Shown: positions 8,273 to 18,256, numbered from the stretch's first letter. The stretch is 64,000 nt of DNA from Halomicrobium urmianum (GCF_020217425.1 NZ_CP084090.1:2170001-2234000), one strand, 5' to 3'. Program-made: numbers and translations. Notes: generated by a model not told the origin, from the letters alone.

Positions 8273-10426
8273 TCACAGCCGGCGACCCAGGAGCGCGAGC
8301 GCGACTGCCGCGGCGAGCGCGACGGCACCGAAGCCGGCGCCGCTCCCGTCGGTGGACTCGCCCGGCGTGGTCGTCGCTGACGGATCGGCCGCCGTCGTTT
8401 CCGCGTCCGGCGTCGCCGCCGGCGTCCCGTCGCTGCCGTTCACGCCCTCGTGGACCGGTTCGACCCGTATCTCGGTGGAGCCGGCGTTCTCCGCGCCGAC
8501 GGAGACCGTCCCGGCCTCGGGGAGGGCGATCTCCGCCTGCACCTCCCCGGTCGTGCCCGACGGGAGCTGGACGGTCCGACGCTCGACGACCTCGGAGCCA
8601 CGCGTGAAGTTGACCGTGGCGCGCCCGGGCCGGTCGGCGTCGTTCGCGACGGTCGCCGTGGCGGTGATCCGCCCGCCCTGCCGGATCGTGGTGCGATCCA
8701 CTCGCAGCCCGGTCACCGCGGCGGTCGCCGGCTGTTCGACCACGACTGTCACGGCGTCCTCGTCGACGCCGACCTCGTAGCGGCCGGGATCGTCGAACGT
8801 GTGGTTCAGCTGCGCGGTCGTGGACTCGCCCGCCTCGACGGTGCCGTAGGCCCGTTCGACCACCGTGCCGTCGACGGTCAGCGGCACCGCGTAATCGCCG
8901 GCAGCTCCGCCGGAGTTGTTCACCCGAGCGCGGACGGTGAGCGACTCGCCGGGCACGAGTCGGATCGGCTCGCTCCCCCCGACGGATCCCACCCGGTACG
9001 GTCCGTCGACCCCGAAGCTGTTGAAGTGGGTCGGGTCCGGGAGGGAGTAGTCGATCCGGGCGGGCACCTCGCCGAAGGCCGCGCTGTGGGTCGAGGCGTT
9101 CCACATGGTCGCCGTCGCGGTCCGCTCCGTGTACCGCCGACCGGCGTCCGTCGCCCGGTCGCCGCCGGTCTCGCCGAGCGTCGCGAGCAGGGCCGATTGC
9201 GTCAGCCGGTCGTTGCGGGTGTTGCTCTGCCTGACGGCGTCCTGAAGGCTCCGCTCGCCGCCGGTCGCACGCCTGATCGCGAGGTCCAGGCGGCCGGCGA
9301 TCAGCGCGCCCCGCTCGTAGTTGGCGTGCCCGACCCAGGTCGACGAGTTCGACAGGACGACCTCCTCGTAGGTGGCGTGCTCGCCGTCGGCGAGCATGTC
9401 CGCGAACGCCTCGAAGCCGATCAGGCCCTGCTCCAGGCTCAGCAGCGCGCCGTAGTAGGTCGCCGTTCCCTCGTTGAGCCACACCGTCTCGGAGGTCGAC
9501 CGGAACCGCTGGCGGGTGTGGACGTACTCGTGGAGCCAGACGTTGTCGGCGGTGTCGAGGCGCTGTACGTCTCGGACCCACATGTCTGCGTCGCCGGTCT
9601 GGGCGCCGCGGACGCCCCAGCCGACGCGGCCCGTCGGCGCGGCCACGACGAACACCTCGTCGTCCCGGTCGCCGACGCGGAAGTCGTCCGAGGCTCTCGC
9701 GAGCGAGTCGAGGACCGCCTCGCGGTCGGTCGCCAGGTCCGCCGCCGCGGGGACGATCAGCTGGAACCGCTGGCCGTTGGCCTCCCTGCCGTACTCCTCG
9801 TACTCGCCGAGGTAGACGAGCCACTCGCCGGCGGTTCCGTTCCCGACCGTCCGGGTCCGGCGCTCGAAGCCCAGCGGCTCGGACCCCCTGTAGGTCCAGT
9901 TCGTCGGCATACTCGGGCGGGCGAACAGCGCCCAGTCGCCGACGCCGGCGTAGACGTAGCGCCCGTCGGCGGCTTCCGGTCCGCCCGTCTGGATGGTCTC
10001 GTTGACCTCGTGCCGGTAGGTGATCGACGCGGTGTTGTCGTCGCCGGTCCAGGCGTAGCGCCGCCCCTCGTCGCGCTCGAACGACTCTGTCTCTACGAGC
10101 GTCGCGCCCTCTGGGACGGTCGTGTTCAGGCTCACCACCCGCTCCGGGACGGAGTAGTCGAGCGTGACGGTCACTTCACCCGGCCGCTCGGGCGCCAGCG
10201 CGAAGGCCTGGGTCGCGCCGATCTCCTCGTCCCCGTCGACCTGCTGGGCCGGTGCGCCGCTCCCGCTTCCGGCGCGGACGACGGGGAACCGGTCCTCGGC
10301 GGCCTCCGGGTCGAGGACGCCGGCGACGGCTGGGTCCGGCCCGCTGCCGAGTGCCGGGGTCAGCCCGCCGGACACCAGCAGCATCGCCAGCGCGAGCGTC
10401 AGTAGCCCGCGGCGAAGCACCGCCAT
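8273..10426 (-). CDS. Secreted gluzincin-type metallopeptidase with C-terminal anchor
   Basis: This protein of about 717 residues starts MAVLRRGLLTLALAMLLVSG, a Sec-type signal peptide. A zinc site HEYVH is followed by VWLNEG about 20 residues later, the HExxH...E arrangement of M1/M61-like gluzincins. Ig-like domains with NNSGG-type loops follow, then a Thr/Ser/Asp-rich low-complexity linker and a final hydrophobic helix ending LLGRRL. The last part resembles an archaeosortase (PGF-CTERM-like) sorting and anchoring signal, although the PGF tripeptide reads AGF. It is probably a cell-surface protease. A GAGGGG element lies just before the chosen ATG; an ATG 12 bases further upstream is also possible. 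Substrate unknown. Confidence 0.82.
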   Translation of the reverse strand: MAVLRRGLLTLALAMLLVSGGLTPALGSGPDPAVAGVLDPEAAEDRFPVVRAGSGSGAPAQQVDGDEEIGATQAFALAPERPGEVTVTLDYSVPERVVSLNTTVPEGATLVETESFERDEGRRYAWTGDDNTASITYRHEVNETIQTGGPEAADGRYVYAGVGDWALFARPSMPTNWTYRGSEPLGFERRTRTVGNGTAGEWLVYLGEYEEYGREANGQRFQLIVPAAADLATDREAVLDSLARASDDFRVGDRDDEVFVVAAPTGRVGWGVRGAQTGDADMWVRDVQRLDTADNVWLHEYVHTRQRFRSTSETVWLNEGTATYYGALLSLEQGLIGFEAFADMLADGEHATYEEVVLSNSSTWVGHANYERGALIAGRLDLAIRRATGGERSLQDAVRQSNTRNDRLTQSALLATLGETGGDRATDAGRRYTERTATATMWNASTHSAAFGEVPARIDYSLPDPTHFNSFGVDGPYRVGSVGGSEPIRLVPGESLTVRARVNNSGGAAGDYAVPLTVDGTVVERAYGTVEAGESTTAQLNHTFDDPGRYEVGVDEDAVTVVVEQPATAAVTGLRVDRTTIRQGGRITATATVANDADRPGRATVNFTRGSEVVERRTVQLPSGTTGEVQAEIALPEAGTVSVGAENAGSTEIRVEPVHEGVNGSDGTPAATPDAETTAADPSATTTPGESTDGSGAGFGAVALAAAVALALLGRRL

Positions 10427-10606
10427 GTTACCCCTCATTGTTCGTGATGACTCAAATAGCTGACTCGGGTTCGGGTTCCGGCCGGACGCGCGCGAATCCA
10501 TCGTTGGCAGTCGCCGCCCCGCCCGGACGGCCGGTCATCCCCCGCCGGCCGACACTTTCAATCCGGACCCGTAGCGTTTTACACCGCACCCGACACACCA
10601 CAGGGT

Positions 10607-13306
10607 ATGACAGAGGCGACGGGCATCGTGGGGGAGTTCCTCGCGCTCAAGGAGGAGACGGACGCGGACCTGCTGGCCATGCAGTGCGGGGACTTCTACG
10701 AGTTCTTCGACGAGGACGCGGAGATCGTTGCCGACGAACTGGACCTGAAGGTCTCCCAGAAGTCCTCGCACGGGTCGTCGTACCCGATGGCGGGCGTGCC
10801 CGTCGACGACCTGACGCCGTACGTCTCCGCGCTGGTCGAGCGGGGCTACCGGGTCGCCGTCGCCGACCAGTACGACACCGCGGACGGCCACGCGCGCGAG
10901 ATCACCCGCGTCGTCACGCCGGGGACGCACCTGGAGACCAGCGACGACGCGGCCCAGTACCTCGCGGCGGTCGTCGAGGCCGACGCGGACGACGCCTACG
11001 GGCTGGCCGTCGCCGACGTGACCACGGGCGAGTTCCACGTCACGCAGGTCGACGGCGAGGACGCCCGCGCCCGCGTCGGGACGGAGCTGTACAAGTTCGA
11101 CCCCGCGGAGGTCCTTCCGGGGCCGACCCTCCGATCCGCCGACGAGTTCGTCGACCGCGTGCGCGAGCGGACCGACGCGGCGATGACGCTGCACGACACC
11201 GAGTCGTTCGCGCCGGGGCGCGCCCGCCACCGCGTCCGCGAGCAGTTCGGCCGGGAGACCCTCGAGAGCGTCGGCGTTGCAGGCCAGCAGGCGGCGATCA
11301 GAGCGGCCGGGGCCGTCCTCTCGTACGTCGAGGAGACCGGTGTCGGGACGCTGGCCTCCGTCACGCGCCTGCAGGCCTACGGCGCGACCGACCACGTCGA
11401 ACTGGACGCGACGACCCAGCGCAACCTCGAGCTCACCGAGACGATGCAGGGCGAGAGCGACGGGTCGCTGTTCGAGACGGTCGACCACACCGTCACCTCC
11501 GCCGGCGGGCGCCTGCTGCGCCAGTGGCTCCAGCGCCCGCGCCGGGACCGCGCCGAGCTGACCCGTCGGCAGTCCTGCGTGAGCGCCCTCGCCGAGGCCG
11601 CGCTGGCTCGCGAGGAACTGCGCGAGACGCTCGACGGCGCCTACGACCTGGAGCGCCTGGGCGCGAAGGCCGTCTCGGGCAGCGCCGACGCGCGGGACCT
11701 CCGGGCCGTCGGCGAGACGCTTGCGCTGTTCGAGCGCGTGGCCGATCTGGTCGCCGAGTCGGACCGGCTGGCGGAGTCGCCGCTGGCCGACGCGCTGGAG
11801 GGAGCAGACCGTGCGGCCGCGACCGACCTCGCCGACGAACTCGACGCCGCGCTGGTCGAGGACCCGCCGGGCACCGTCACCCAGGGCGGCCTGTTCCGCC
11901 GGGGCTACGACGAGGACCTCGACGCCGTGATCGAGGACCACGAGGACGCGCTGGAGTGGATCGACACGCTCCCCGAGCGCGAGAAACGGCGGACGGGGAT
12001 CACTCACCTCTCCGTGGATCGCAACAAGACGGACGGTTACTACATCCAGGTGGGCAACAGCGAGACCGACCAGGTGCCCGAGGAGTACGAGCGCATCAAG
12101 TCGCTGAAGAACTCCGAGCGCTACACCGTTCCGGACCTCCGCGAGCGCGAGCGCGAGGTGATGCGCCTGGAGGAGCAGCGCCACGACATGGAGCGGGACC
12201 TGTTCGACGAACTGCGGGAGCGGGTTGGCGAGCGCGCCGCGCTGCTGCAGGACGTCGGCCGCGCGCTGGCGGAACTGGACGCCGTCGCCGCGCTGGCGAC
12301 CCACGCCGTCCGCAACGACTGGACCCGGCCGGAACTCACCGAGGGCCGGGAACTGGACGTCGAGGCCGGCCGCCACCCCGTCGTCGAGCGCACCACGGAG
12401 TTCGTGCCCAACGACCTCCGGATGGACGGGGATCGGCAGTTCCTCGTCGTCACCGGCCCCAACATGTCCGGGAAGTCCACGTACATGCGACAGGCGGCGC
12501 TGATCACGCTGCTCGCGCAGGTCGGGAGCTTCGTCCCGGCGCGGTCCGCTCGAATCGGCCTCGTCGACGGCATCTACACGCGCGTCGGCGCGCTCGACGA
12601 ACTCGCGCAGGGGCGCTCGACGTTCATGGTCGAGATGCAGGAGCTCTCGAACATCCTCCACTCCGCGACGGAGGACTCCCTCGTGATCCTGGACGAGGTC
12701 GGCCGCGGGACGGCCACCTACGACGGCATCTCCATCGCGTGGGCGGCGACCGAGTATCTGGCGAACCAGATCAGGTCGAAGACCCTCTTCGCCACCCACT
12801 ATCACGAGCTCACGACGCTGGGCGAGGAGATCCCGACGGTGCACAACGTCCACGTCGCCGCCGACGAGACCGACGGCGAGGTCACGTTCCTGCGGACGGT
12901 CCGCGACGGGCCGACCAATCGGTCGTACGGGGTGCACGTCGCGGACCTCGCCGGCGTCCCCGAACCGGTCGTCGACCGCTCGCGGGACGTCCTCGAACGG
13001 CTCCGCGAGGACAAGGCGATCGAAGTGCAGGGCAGCGACCGGTCCGGTGGCGACGGCACGGAACAGGTCGTCTTCGACCTCGGCTCGGGCGAGCTCACCG
13101 CTGAGGGGTCGGACAGCAGCCAGCAACAGGTCGCGACCGACGGCAGCCAGATGGAAGCGCCCGCGAGCGACTCGAGCGGTCAGTCGCTCGATCCGGAGAC
13201 GGAAGCCGTCCTCGACGAACTCGGCGATCTCGACGTCAACGAGACGCCGCCCGTCGAGCTGATGGCGAAGGTCCAGGAGTGGCAGTCGGAACTGGACGAC
13301 GCGTAG
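10607..13306 (+). CDS. mutS: DNA mismatch repair ATPase MutS (full length)
   Basis: The 899-residue protein has the mismatch-binding domain (MQCGDFYEFFDEDAE, with Phe-Tyr-Glu), connector, core and clamp domains. The ATPase follows, with Walker A TGPNMSGKST near residue 617, VILDEVGRGTATYDG (Walker B and signature) and ATHYHELT. A Ser/Asp-rich linker of about 60 residues precedes a small C-terminal helical piece that probably mediates dimer-tetramer contacts. It recognises base mismatches and signals to MutL (at 22100). It differs clearly from the partial mutS at the left edge: here the wedge motif reads CGDFYEFF and there VGDFYEAF. The ATG is supported by strong MutS similarity from residue 6 on. 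Confidence 0.96.
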   Translation: MTEATGIVGEFLALKEETDADLLAMQCGDFYEFFDEDAEIVADELDLKVSQKSSHGSSYPMAGVPVDDLTPYVSALVERGYRVAVADQYDTADGHAREITRVVTPGTHLETSDDAAQYLAAVVEADADDAYGLAVADVTTGEFHVTQVDGEDARARVGTELYKFDPAEVLPGPTLRSADEFVDRVRERTDAAMTLHDTESFAPGRARHRVREQFGRETLESVGVAGQQAAIRAAGAVLSYVEETGVGTLASVTRLQAYGATDHVELDATTQRNLELTETMQGESDGSLFETVDHTVTSAGGRLLRQWLQRPRRDRAELTRRQSCVSALAEAALAREELRETLDGAYDLERLGAKAVSGSADARDLRAVGETLALFERVADLVAESDRLAESPLADALEGADRAAATDLADELDAALVEDPPGTVTQGGLFRRGYDEDLDAVIEDHEDALEWIDTLPEREKRRTGITHLSVDRNKTDGYYIQVGNSETDQVPEEYERIKSLKNSERYTVPDLREREREVMRLEEQRHDMERDLFDELRERVGERAALLQDVGRALAELDAVAALATHAVRNDWTRPELTEGRELDVEAGRHPVVERTTEFVPNDLRMDGDRQFLVVTGPNMSGKSTYMRQAALITLLAQVGSFVPARSARIGLVDGIYTRVGALDELAQGRSTFMVEMQELSNILHSATEDSLVILDEVGRGTATYDGISIAWAATEYLANQIRSKTLFATHYHELTTLGEEIPTVHNVHVAADETDGEVTFLRTVRDGPTNRSYGVHVADLAGVPEPVVDRSRDVLERLREDKAIEVQGSDRSGGDGTEQVVFDLGSGELTAEGSDSSQQQVATDGSQMEAPASDSSGQSLDPETEAVLDELGDLDVNETPPVELMAKVQEWQSELDDA

Positions 13307-13374
13307 GCGGTCGCCGACGCAGCGCACGCGCCTCGTGGCTGTCGACGGTCCGCCCTACGGCGCGTCGCGGTCCG

Positions 13375-14160
13375 CTATCGCCCCTCCCGAATCGCCCGCG
13401 GGATCCGTTCGATGACGTCGGTCGCGACGATGCCGGTACCGTACTCGTCCGCGGCGAGCACGCCCGCACGGCCGGCGATCCACGGGCCGAGCCGCGCCGC
13501 TTTCGCTGGCCTCAGTCCCTGTCCGAGCAGCGATCCGACGATCCCGGCGAGGGTGTCGCCGGTCCCGGCGACGGTCATGGCGGGCGACCCGACGTCGTTG
13601 GTCCACCGCTGCTCGCCGTCGATGATCTCGTCCTCCGCGCCCTTCGAGACGACCACGACCTCCGTCTCCCGCGCGAAGTCGTCCAGCGAGCCGTACTCGT
13701 CCTCGATGGCGTCCACCTCGGCGGCGTCGGGCGTCACCACGGCGGTCCCGACGTCGGCGTCGAGCGCCGCCCCGATGGCGGTCGCGTCGATCACGAGGGG
13801 GACGTCGATCCCGTCGACGATCTCCCTGATCGCGTCGGGGTGTGGGTTCTCCAGGCCCGGCCCGATCACCACGGCGTCGGACCACTCGGCCAGCGTCAGC
13901 GCCTTGCTGACCGAGTCCGCCGTCAGGACGTCGCCGGTGAACCGACCGGCGAGCAGGTTCGGCGAGAACCCGGCGACGGTGTCGACGGCGCGCTCGGAGG
14001 TGAGGATCCGCGCGACGTCGGTCCCGGTCCGGAGCGCCGCCAGCCCCGAGAGCGCCGGCGGACCGGGGTACTCGATGCTGCCGCCGACGATGCTCACGCG
14101 CCCGTTGTCGCCCTTCTCGGAGTCCGCTGCCGTCGAGAGCTCGCTCAGGAGGTCGTTCAC
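13375..14160 (-). CDS. nnrD: ADP/ATP-dependent NAD(P)H-hydrate dehydratase
   Basis: The 261-residue protein of the ribokinase-like YjeF C-terminal (CARKD) family has GDNGRVSIVGGSIEYPGPP near the N terminus, VVIGPGLEN, VIDATAIGAA, VVTPDAAEVD and the nucleotide-site motif MTVAGTGDTLAGIVGSLL. It dehydrates hydrated NADH/NADPH back to NAD(P)H. Most archaeal homologues are fused to the NnrE epimerase domain; here only the dehydratase is encoded, so an epimerase must lie elsewhere if the pathway is complete. The GTG start at 14160 was chosen because upstream codons give an Arg/Ser-rich stretch with no family match. Confidence 0.9.
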   Translation of the reverse strand: MNDLLSELSTAADSEKGDNGRVSIVGGSIEYPGPPALSGLAALRTGTDVARILTSERAVDTVAGFSPNLLAGRFTGDVLTADSVSKALTLAEWSDAVVIGPGLENPHPDAIREIVDGIDVPLVIDATAIGAALDADVGTAVVTPDAAEVDAIEDEYGSLDDFARETEVVVVSKGAEDEIIDGEQRWTNDVGSPAMTVAGTGDTLAGIVGSLLGQGLRPAKAARLGPWIAGRAGVLAADEYGTGIVATDVIERIPRAIREGR

Positions 14161-14368
14161 GGACGGGGTTCGGCCCGGACGACCATGTGCCGCCGGGGAT
14201 CCGGGAACCGAGCCGACGCAATCCGCGTCCAAGCGGACGGTTCTGGGAAGCGACGCGCAGCTATCGCGGGGCCGAGACCGGACGCCGGCGGTGAGGTCGG
14301 ACGGCCGCGAGCGGCCGCGACCGCGCGTCGCCGGACGTGTCGCCTGTCCGACCCTCGTCTGACGGACT

Positions 14369-14378
14369 CTTTTATAGG
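14369..14378 (+). promoter_or_regulatory. TATA box of the small gene at 14400
   Basis: CTTTTATAGG is centred about 26 bases before the ATG at 14400, so transcription should start at or next to the ATG (leaderless). Confidence 0.6.
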
Positions 14379-14399
14379 TCACGGTCGTTCGTCGGGCCG

Positions 14400-14558
14400 A
14401 TGAACGACGGCGCGCTGGACATGGAGGTGGTCACGCTCGAGCTCACCGAGGAGGAGCTGGAGGCCATCGACGAGAAGGCCTTCGCTGAGCACCGGGACAA
14501 CCGCGAGGCGGCGATCCGGGACCTGTTCGACGAGTGGCTGAAGGCCCGCGAGGACTGA
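14400..14558 (+). CDS. Small ribbon-helix-helix-like protein
   Basis: The 52-residue acidic protein has an N-terminal beta strand (MEVVTLELTEEELEAIDEKA) and a following helix pair (NREAAIRDLFDEWLKA). This is the size and pattern of a CopG/Arc ribbon-helix-helix DNA-binding protein, which would act as a dimer. It is the same general order as the N terminus of NikR at 62278 but without a ligand domain. Its target is unknown. The nearest downstream gene is htpX, about 100 bases away behind its own AT-rich promoter region. Confidence 0.65.
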   Translation: MNDGALDMEVVTLELTEEELEAIDEKAFAEHRDNREAAIRDLFDEWLKARED

Positions 14559-14659
14559 CGGCGACGGCCCCAGAACGGTCGCACCCTAGTGTAAAATACC
14601 AAACAGCTAGCCGATCCCCAGCCAGAAAGTACTAGTGGCCCGGTAGGTAACCGGCGCAC

Positions 14660-15484
14660 ATGCGACACCCAGGTCTGAAAGCGCGGATGGCGATCGCGGG
14701 ATCGATCCTGTTCGCGTTCTACGCCGTCGCCGCGGTGGTGGCGATGGGGATGTTCGACGCGCCGCTGGCTCTCGTGCTGGCCGGCAGCGTCGTCTTCGTG
14801 GGGTTCCAGTACAAGGTCGGGAAGTGGATGGCGATCCGGTCGGTCGGCGCCGAGGACATGCCCGAGGACCAGTTCCCGGAGATCCACCGCCGCGTCGAGT
14901 ACCTCTCCGAGGACATGGGCATCGAGAAGCCGCGGCTGATGGTCGCCCGGATGGGCGTGCCCAACGCCTTCGCCGTCGGGCGGAAGGGGGCCGGCACGGT
15001 CGTCGTGAGCCAGGAGCTGCTGGCGATGCTCGACGCCGACGAGGTCGAGGGCGTCCTCGCCCACGAACTGGCCCACATCCGCAACCGCGACGTAGTGATG
15101 ATGGTGCTGGGCCAGGGCGTGGCCTCCATCGTCGCCATCGTCGCCCAGTGGATCGTGCTGCTGACGGGCGACAACGAGATCGTCGACTTCTTCCTGGCCA
15201 TCGTGGTCGGCCAGATCGTCCAGATGCTCGTGATGGTCTTCGTGCTGGCCATCTCGCGGTACCGCGAGTACGTGGCCGACGCCGACGCCGCGGCCGAGGT
15301 CGGCGGGGAACCGCTGGCCAGCGCCCTGGAGAAGATCAGCGCCGGCAACGAGCGGGCCCGCGAGTCCGCCGTCGACGAGAACGTCAGCGCGCTGTGCATC
15401 TTCGGCCAGGAGCGGGGCCTGATCGCGACGCTGTTCGCCTCGCACCCGCCCGTCGAGAAGCGCATCGAGCGCCTGCGTAACTGA
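14660..15484 (+). CDS. htpX: Membrane zinc metalloprotease HtpX
   Basis: The 274-residue M48-family protein has two N-terminal membrane spans (residues about 11-50), then VPNAFAVGRKG, the zinc motif HELAHIRNRD with the active face in the cytoplasm, two more spans, and YREYVADADAAA, which supplies the third zinc ligand Glu. It ends with LFASHPPVEKRIERL, as HtpX proteins do. HtpX degrades damaged membrane proteins. The last base of its TGA stop is the first base of the next gene's ATG, indicating cotranscription. Confidence 0.95.
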   Translation: MRHPGLKARMAIAGSILFAFYAVAAVVAMGMFDAPLALVLAGSVVFVGFQYKVGKWMAIRSVGAEDMPEDQFPEIHRRVEYLSEDMGIEKPRLMVARMGVPNAFAVGRKGAGTVVVSQELLAMLDADEVEGVLAHELAHIRNRDVVMMVLGQGVASIVAIVAQWIVLLTGDNEIVDFFLAIVVGQIVQMLVMVFVLAISRYREYVADADAAAEVGGEPLASALEKISAGNERARESAVDENVSALCIFGQERGLIATLFASHPPVEKRIERLRN

Positions 15485-15720
15485 TGCCCGTCGACTTCCG
15501 GACGCTGCTGGCCGGCGTGCTCGGCGTCGGTCTGGGCCTCCTGCTGGTCGCCGCTCCGGAGTCCGTCGTGCGCGCCCACGGGGTCGGCCGCGTCCCGGGT
15601 CCACGGCGGGGCGAGTACGGGGACGACGGCGACTCCAGCGGGCGTGTCCGGCTGGTCGTCCGGGCCGTCGGCGGCCTGCTCGTCCTCGCGGGGCTGTACT
15701 TCGGGTATCAGGCTGTCTGA
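15484..15720 (+). CDS. Small two-span membrane protein downstream of htpX
   Basis: This 78-residue protein has a first hydrophobic segment (about residues 6-24) and a second near the C terminus (about 58-76), separated by a polar Gly/Asp/Arg loop. The start overlaps the htpX stop by one base (TGATG), so translation is probably coupled. I do not recognise the family. The arrangement suggests a membrane partner of HtpX or a simple operon passenger. Confidence 0.7.
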   Translation: MPVDFRTLLAGVLGVGLGLLLVAAPESVVRAHGVGRVPGPRRGEYGDDGDSSGRVRLVVRAVGGLLVLAGLYFGYQAV

Positions 15721-15763
15721 ACGGCCCCGTCACTTTTTCCCGGAGCCGAGCGAGTCGAGAACC

Positions 15764-15949
15764 ATGGGACTGTTTCGCGACCTCGGGGAGCGCGTCGAGA
15801 AACTCAAGCGGCAGGCGACGGACGCCGCGTCGGAGACGTACGTCTGCGCCGAGTGCGGGGCGGAGTTCGCGACCGGCTACGAGACGTGCCCCGAATGCGA
15901 GAGCGAGAGCGTCGAACGGGTGGAATCGAGCGGCCGGGGAGGACAATAG
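15764..15949 (+). CDS. Small zinc-ribbon protein
   Basis: The 61-residue protein has an amphipathic helical N terminus (MGLFRDLGERVEKLKRQATD) followed by a zinc ribbon with two Cys-x2-Cys knuckles (YVCAECGAEF and TCPECESES). Small zinc-ribbon proteins are abundant in haloarchaea and mostly uncharacterised. It follows the htpX pair on the same strand after a 43-base gap and converges with the chemotaxis transducer gene. Confidence 0.75.
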   Translation: MGLFRDLGERVEKLKRQATDAASETYVCAECGAEFATGYETCPECESESVERVESSGRGGQ

Positions 15950-15975
15950 AGCGGTCGGGGAGAACCGACTGACGG

Positions 15976-17679
15976 CTAGTCGTTGCGGAGGTCCCGGGCG
16001 GTGTCGTTGAGGTCCTGCAGCACCTCGTCCTGCTCCTCGGCGACCTCGGTGGCCCTGGTCGCGAGGTCGTTGACCTCCTCGGAGAGGTCCTCGGCGCTCT
16101 CGACAGTCGCGGTCACCTCCTCGACGCGGCTGGCCTGGTCGTCGTTGGCGCGGGCGAGCTCCTCGACGCCGGTCGCGGCCTCGTCGATGGCGTCGGCGGT
16201 CGCGTCCATGGCCTCGAGGGCGGTCTCGATCTGCTCGCCGGCCTCCTCCAGGCGCCGGTTCGAGTCGGCCACGGCCTCGACCGTGGCGTCGGTCTGCTCG
16301 TCGATGACGTCGATCTGGTCGGCGATCTCCGCGGTCCGCTCCTGGGTCTCGTTGGCGAGGCTCTTGACCTCCTCGGCGACGACGGTGAACCCGCTGCCGT
16401 CCTCGCCGGCGCGGGCGGCCTCGATGTTGGCGTTCAGCGCCAGCAGGTTCGTCTGCTCGGCGATGTCCTCGATGACCTCGACGATCTCGACGATCTCGTC
16501 GAGCTGGGTCTCCAGTTCGTCCATCTCCGCCTCGACGCGCTCGCCGGCCTCGACGATCTCCTCGGTGGCCTCGTCGGCGGAGGCGGACGCGTCCTGGCCG
16601 CTCTCGGCGGCCTCGCGGGCCTGCTGGGCGCTGGTCGAGACCTGGTCAGCGGTCGCGGCGATCTCCTCCATCGAGGCGGAGAAGGAGGACATCTCGTCGG
16701 CGACCTCCTGGAGCAGCTCGAGTTGCTCCTCGGTGCGGTCGTCGGCCTCGTCCATGGCCGACGCCGTCTCGTCGGCGAGGTCGCAGACGTACTCGACCTT
16801 CTCCCGGATGTCGTCGGTCAGCGTCTCCAGCGTCCCGGCCATCTCGTTGACGTGGGTGACGACCTCGACGACCTCGTCGTCGAGGACCGCCTCGGCCTCC
16901 GCCGGGGCCTGTGCCCGGACCGAGAGGTCGCCGCTACCGACCGCGTCCAGCGTCGTCGCGACCTCCTCGACGAGCGACCGGATGGCCGCCTCGCGTTCGA
17001 CCTGGTCGCTCTGGTCGTACACCATCTCGACGACGCACTCGAGGTCGCCGTGCTCGTCGAACAGCGGCTGCGCGGTGAACCAGATGGGGATCTCCTCGCC
17101 GCTGGCGTCGAGCATCGTGCTCTCGTCCTCGTAGCGGATCACGCCGACGTCTCCGTTCCGGTTGACGCCGTACTGCTCGTGGGCGGTCCGCGGCGCGTCG
17201 ACGATCTTGTCCGCCAGCGTCTTCGAGCGCCGGTCGTCCTGGTAGAACGCCGTCGCCGACTCCGCGGTGCCGACGACGTCCTCGCGGTCGGTGCCGCACA
17301 GCTCCTCGGCGCCGCTGTTCCAGGCCAGCACCTCGTGGTCGGGCGCCATCACGAAGATACAGAAGGGCAGCGCGTCGAGGACGTCCTCCGGCCGCAGCCC
17401 CGCGGTCACGAGCCGGCTGTCGGGCGCTCGCCGCGAGGCGGTCCCGTCGCCGCGGTCGGCCTCGTCCCCGGCGTTTTCGTCCTCGGCGCCGTCGCCGGAC
17501 ACGTCGGCAGCGTCGTCGGTCGCGGGACCGCCCTCTGACCGCACCCCGCCGTCGGCGACCCGCCGCTCGCCCGAGCCGGTCGCCGTCCGGTCGTCGGGCG
17601 CGGCTCCCGATCCAGCCTCCGCGAACGACGGGTCGCGACCCGGTACTAACCTGTTGAGCAATCCCGTTATCTGGTTCAT
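15976..17679 (-). CDS. Soluble methyl-accepting chemotaxis transducer with PAS domain
   Basis: The 567-residue protein starts with a disordered Gly/Asp-rich region of about 90 residues. A PAS domain follows ([20 protein letters not shown] through a segment ending EMVYDQSDQ), then a HAMP-like helical stretch and the coiled-coil signalling domain with the tip [18 protein letters not shown] and [13 protein letters not shown]. No membrane span is present, so it senses a cytoplasmic cue through PAS (redox, light or a small molecule) and controls CheA and archaellum switching. Glu/Gln-rich pairs typical of methylation sites flank the tip. A 7-base inverted repeat lies about 41 bases upstream of its ATG. 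Confidence 0.93.
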   Translation of the reverse strand: MNQITGLLNRLVPGRDPSFAEAGSGAAPDDRTATGSGERRVADGGVRSEGGPATDDAADVSGDGAEDENAGDEADRGDGTASRRAPDSRLVTAGLRPEDVLDALPFCIFVMAPDHEVLAWNSGAEELCGTDREDVVGTAESATAFYQDDRRSKTLADKIVDAPRTAHEQYGVNRNGDVGVIRYEDESTMLDASGEEIPIWFTAQPLFDEHGDLECVVEMVYDQSDQVEREAAIRSLVEEVATTLDAVGSGDLSVRAQAPAEAEAVLDDEVVEVVTHVNEMAGTLETLTDDIREKVEYVCDLADETASAMDEADDRTEEQLELLQEVADEMSSFSASMEEIAATADQVSTSAQQAREAAESGQDASASADEATEEIVEAGERVEAEMDELETQLDEIVEIVEVIEDIAEQTNLLALNANIEAARAGEDGSGFTVVAEEVKSLANETQERTAEIADQIDVIDEQTDATVEAVADSNRRLEEAGEQIETALEAMDATADAIDEAATGVEELARANDDQASRVEEVTATVESAEDLSEEVNDLATRATEVAEEQDEVLQDLNDTARDLRND

Positions 17680-17719
17680 AGGTGGGGTAGCCGTGGTAAC
17701 GACCTTAGTCTATTCCACC

Positions 17720-17737
17720 AGTATCAAACGTGATACT
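17720..17737. promoter_or_regulatory. Inverted repeat upstream of the chemotaxis transducer gene
   Basis: AGTATCA-AACG-TGATACT is a perfect inverted repeat with 7-base arms, beginning 41 bases before the transducer ATG at 17679, in the position of a promoter. It may be an operator. No cognate regulator can be named. Confidence 0.4.
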
Positions 17738-17830
17738 CTGGCGGCGAGAGAGCGGCGGACGAGCCGTCGCTCGGCGGGGTGACGCCCGCTCACGGCGGGT
17801 CAGCCGGCTGCGACTCGTCAGGCCCCTCGC

Positions 17831-18256
17831 TCACGGCAGGCCGCCGGGCCCGCTCGCCTCGACCCAGTTGTCCTCGTCGAGCATCAGTTCCGAGAGGGCG
17901 GCGGCCACCTCGCGGGCGGTCGCCTCGCGCTCGAAGAAGGAGAGGTTCACCAGCGCGTCGCCGAGGGTCCGCCCCACCTCCTCGGTCGGGTAGCCGTCGT
18001 CGCCGACGACCGCCTCGACCCGGCGTGTGAGCAGCTCCTTCAGCTCGGAGTGGGCGGACTCGGAGAGGCGATAGCCCGCCGGCATGAGGTCGGCCGTGAC
18101 GGCGTACCCCTCGTCGTAGCGCTCGACGGCGAAGAAGGGTCTTCCCTCGGCCTCCGCGGCCGCGTAGGCGTCGTCGCGGGCTGACTGGGTCTCGTACAGC
18201 GGCACGTCCGACGGATCGTACCCGGGCACGGTCGACGATAGCGCCTCGACCGGCAT
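17831..18256 (-). CDS. Conserved-looking haloarchaeal protein of unknown function
   Basis: The 141-residue acidic protein begins MPVEALSSTVPGYDPSDVPL and has segments YDEGYAVTADLMPAGY and LVNLSFFEREATAREVAA. Base composition and codon use match neighbouring genes, and the predicted protein is well ordered (mixed helix and strand). I do not recognise the family. It has no signal peptide, metal motif or membrane span. It is the first gene left of the second GH3 enzyme, divergently oriented with about 300 bases between the starts. Confidence 0.6.
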   Translation of the reverse strand: MPVEALSSTVPGYDPSDVPLYETQSARDDAYAAAEAEGRPFFAVERYDEGYAVTADLMPAGYRLSESAHSELKELLTRRVEAVVGDDGYPTEEVGRTLGDALVNLSFFEREATAREVAAALSELMLDEDNWVEASGPGGLP

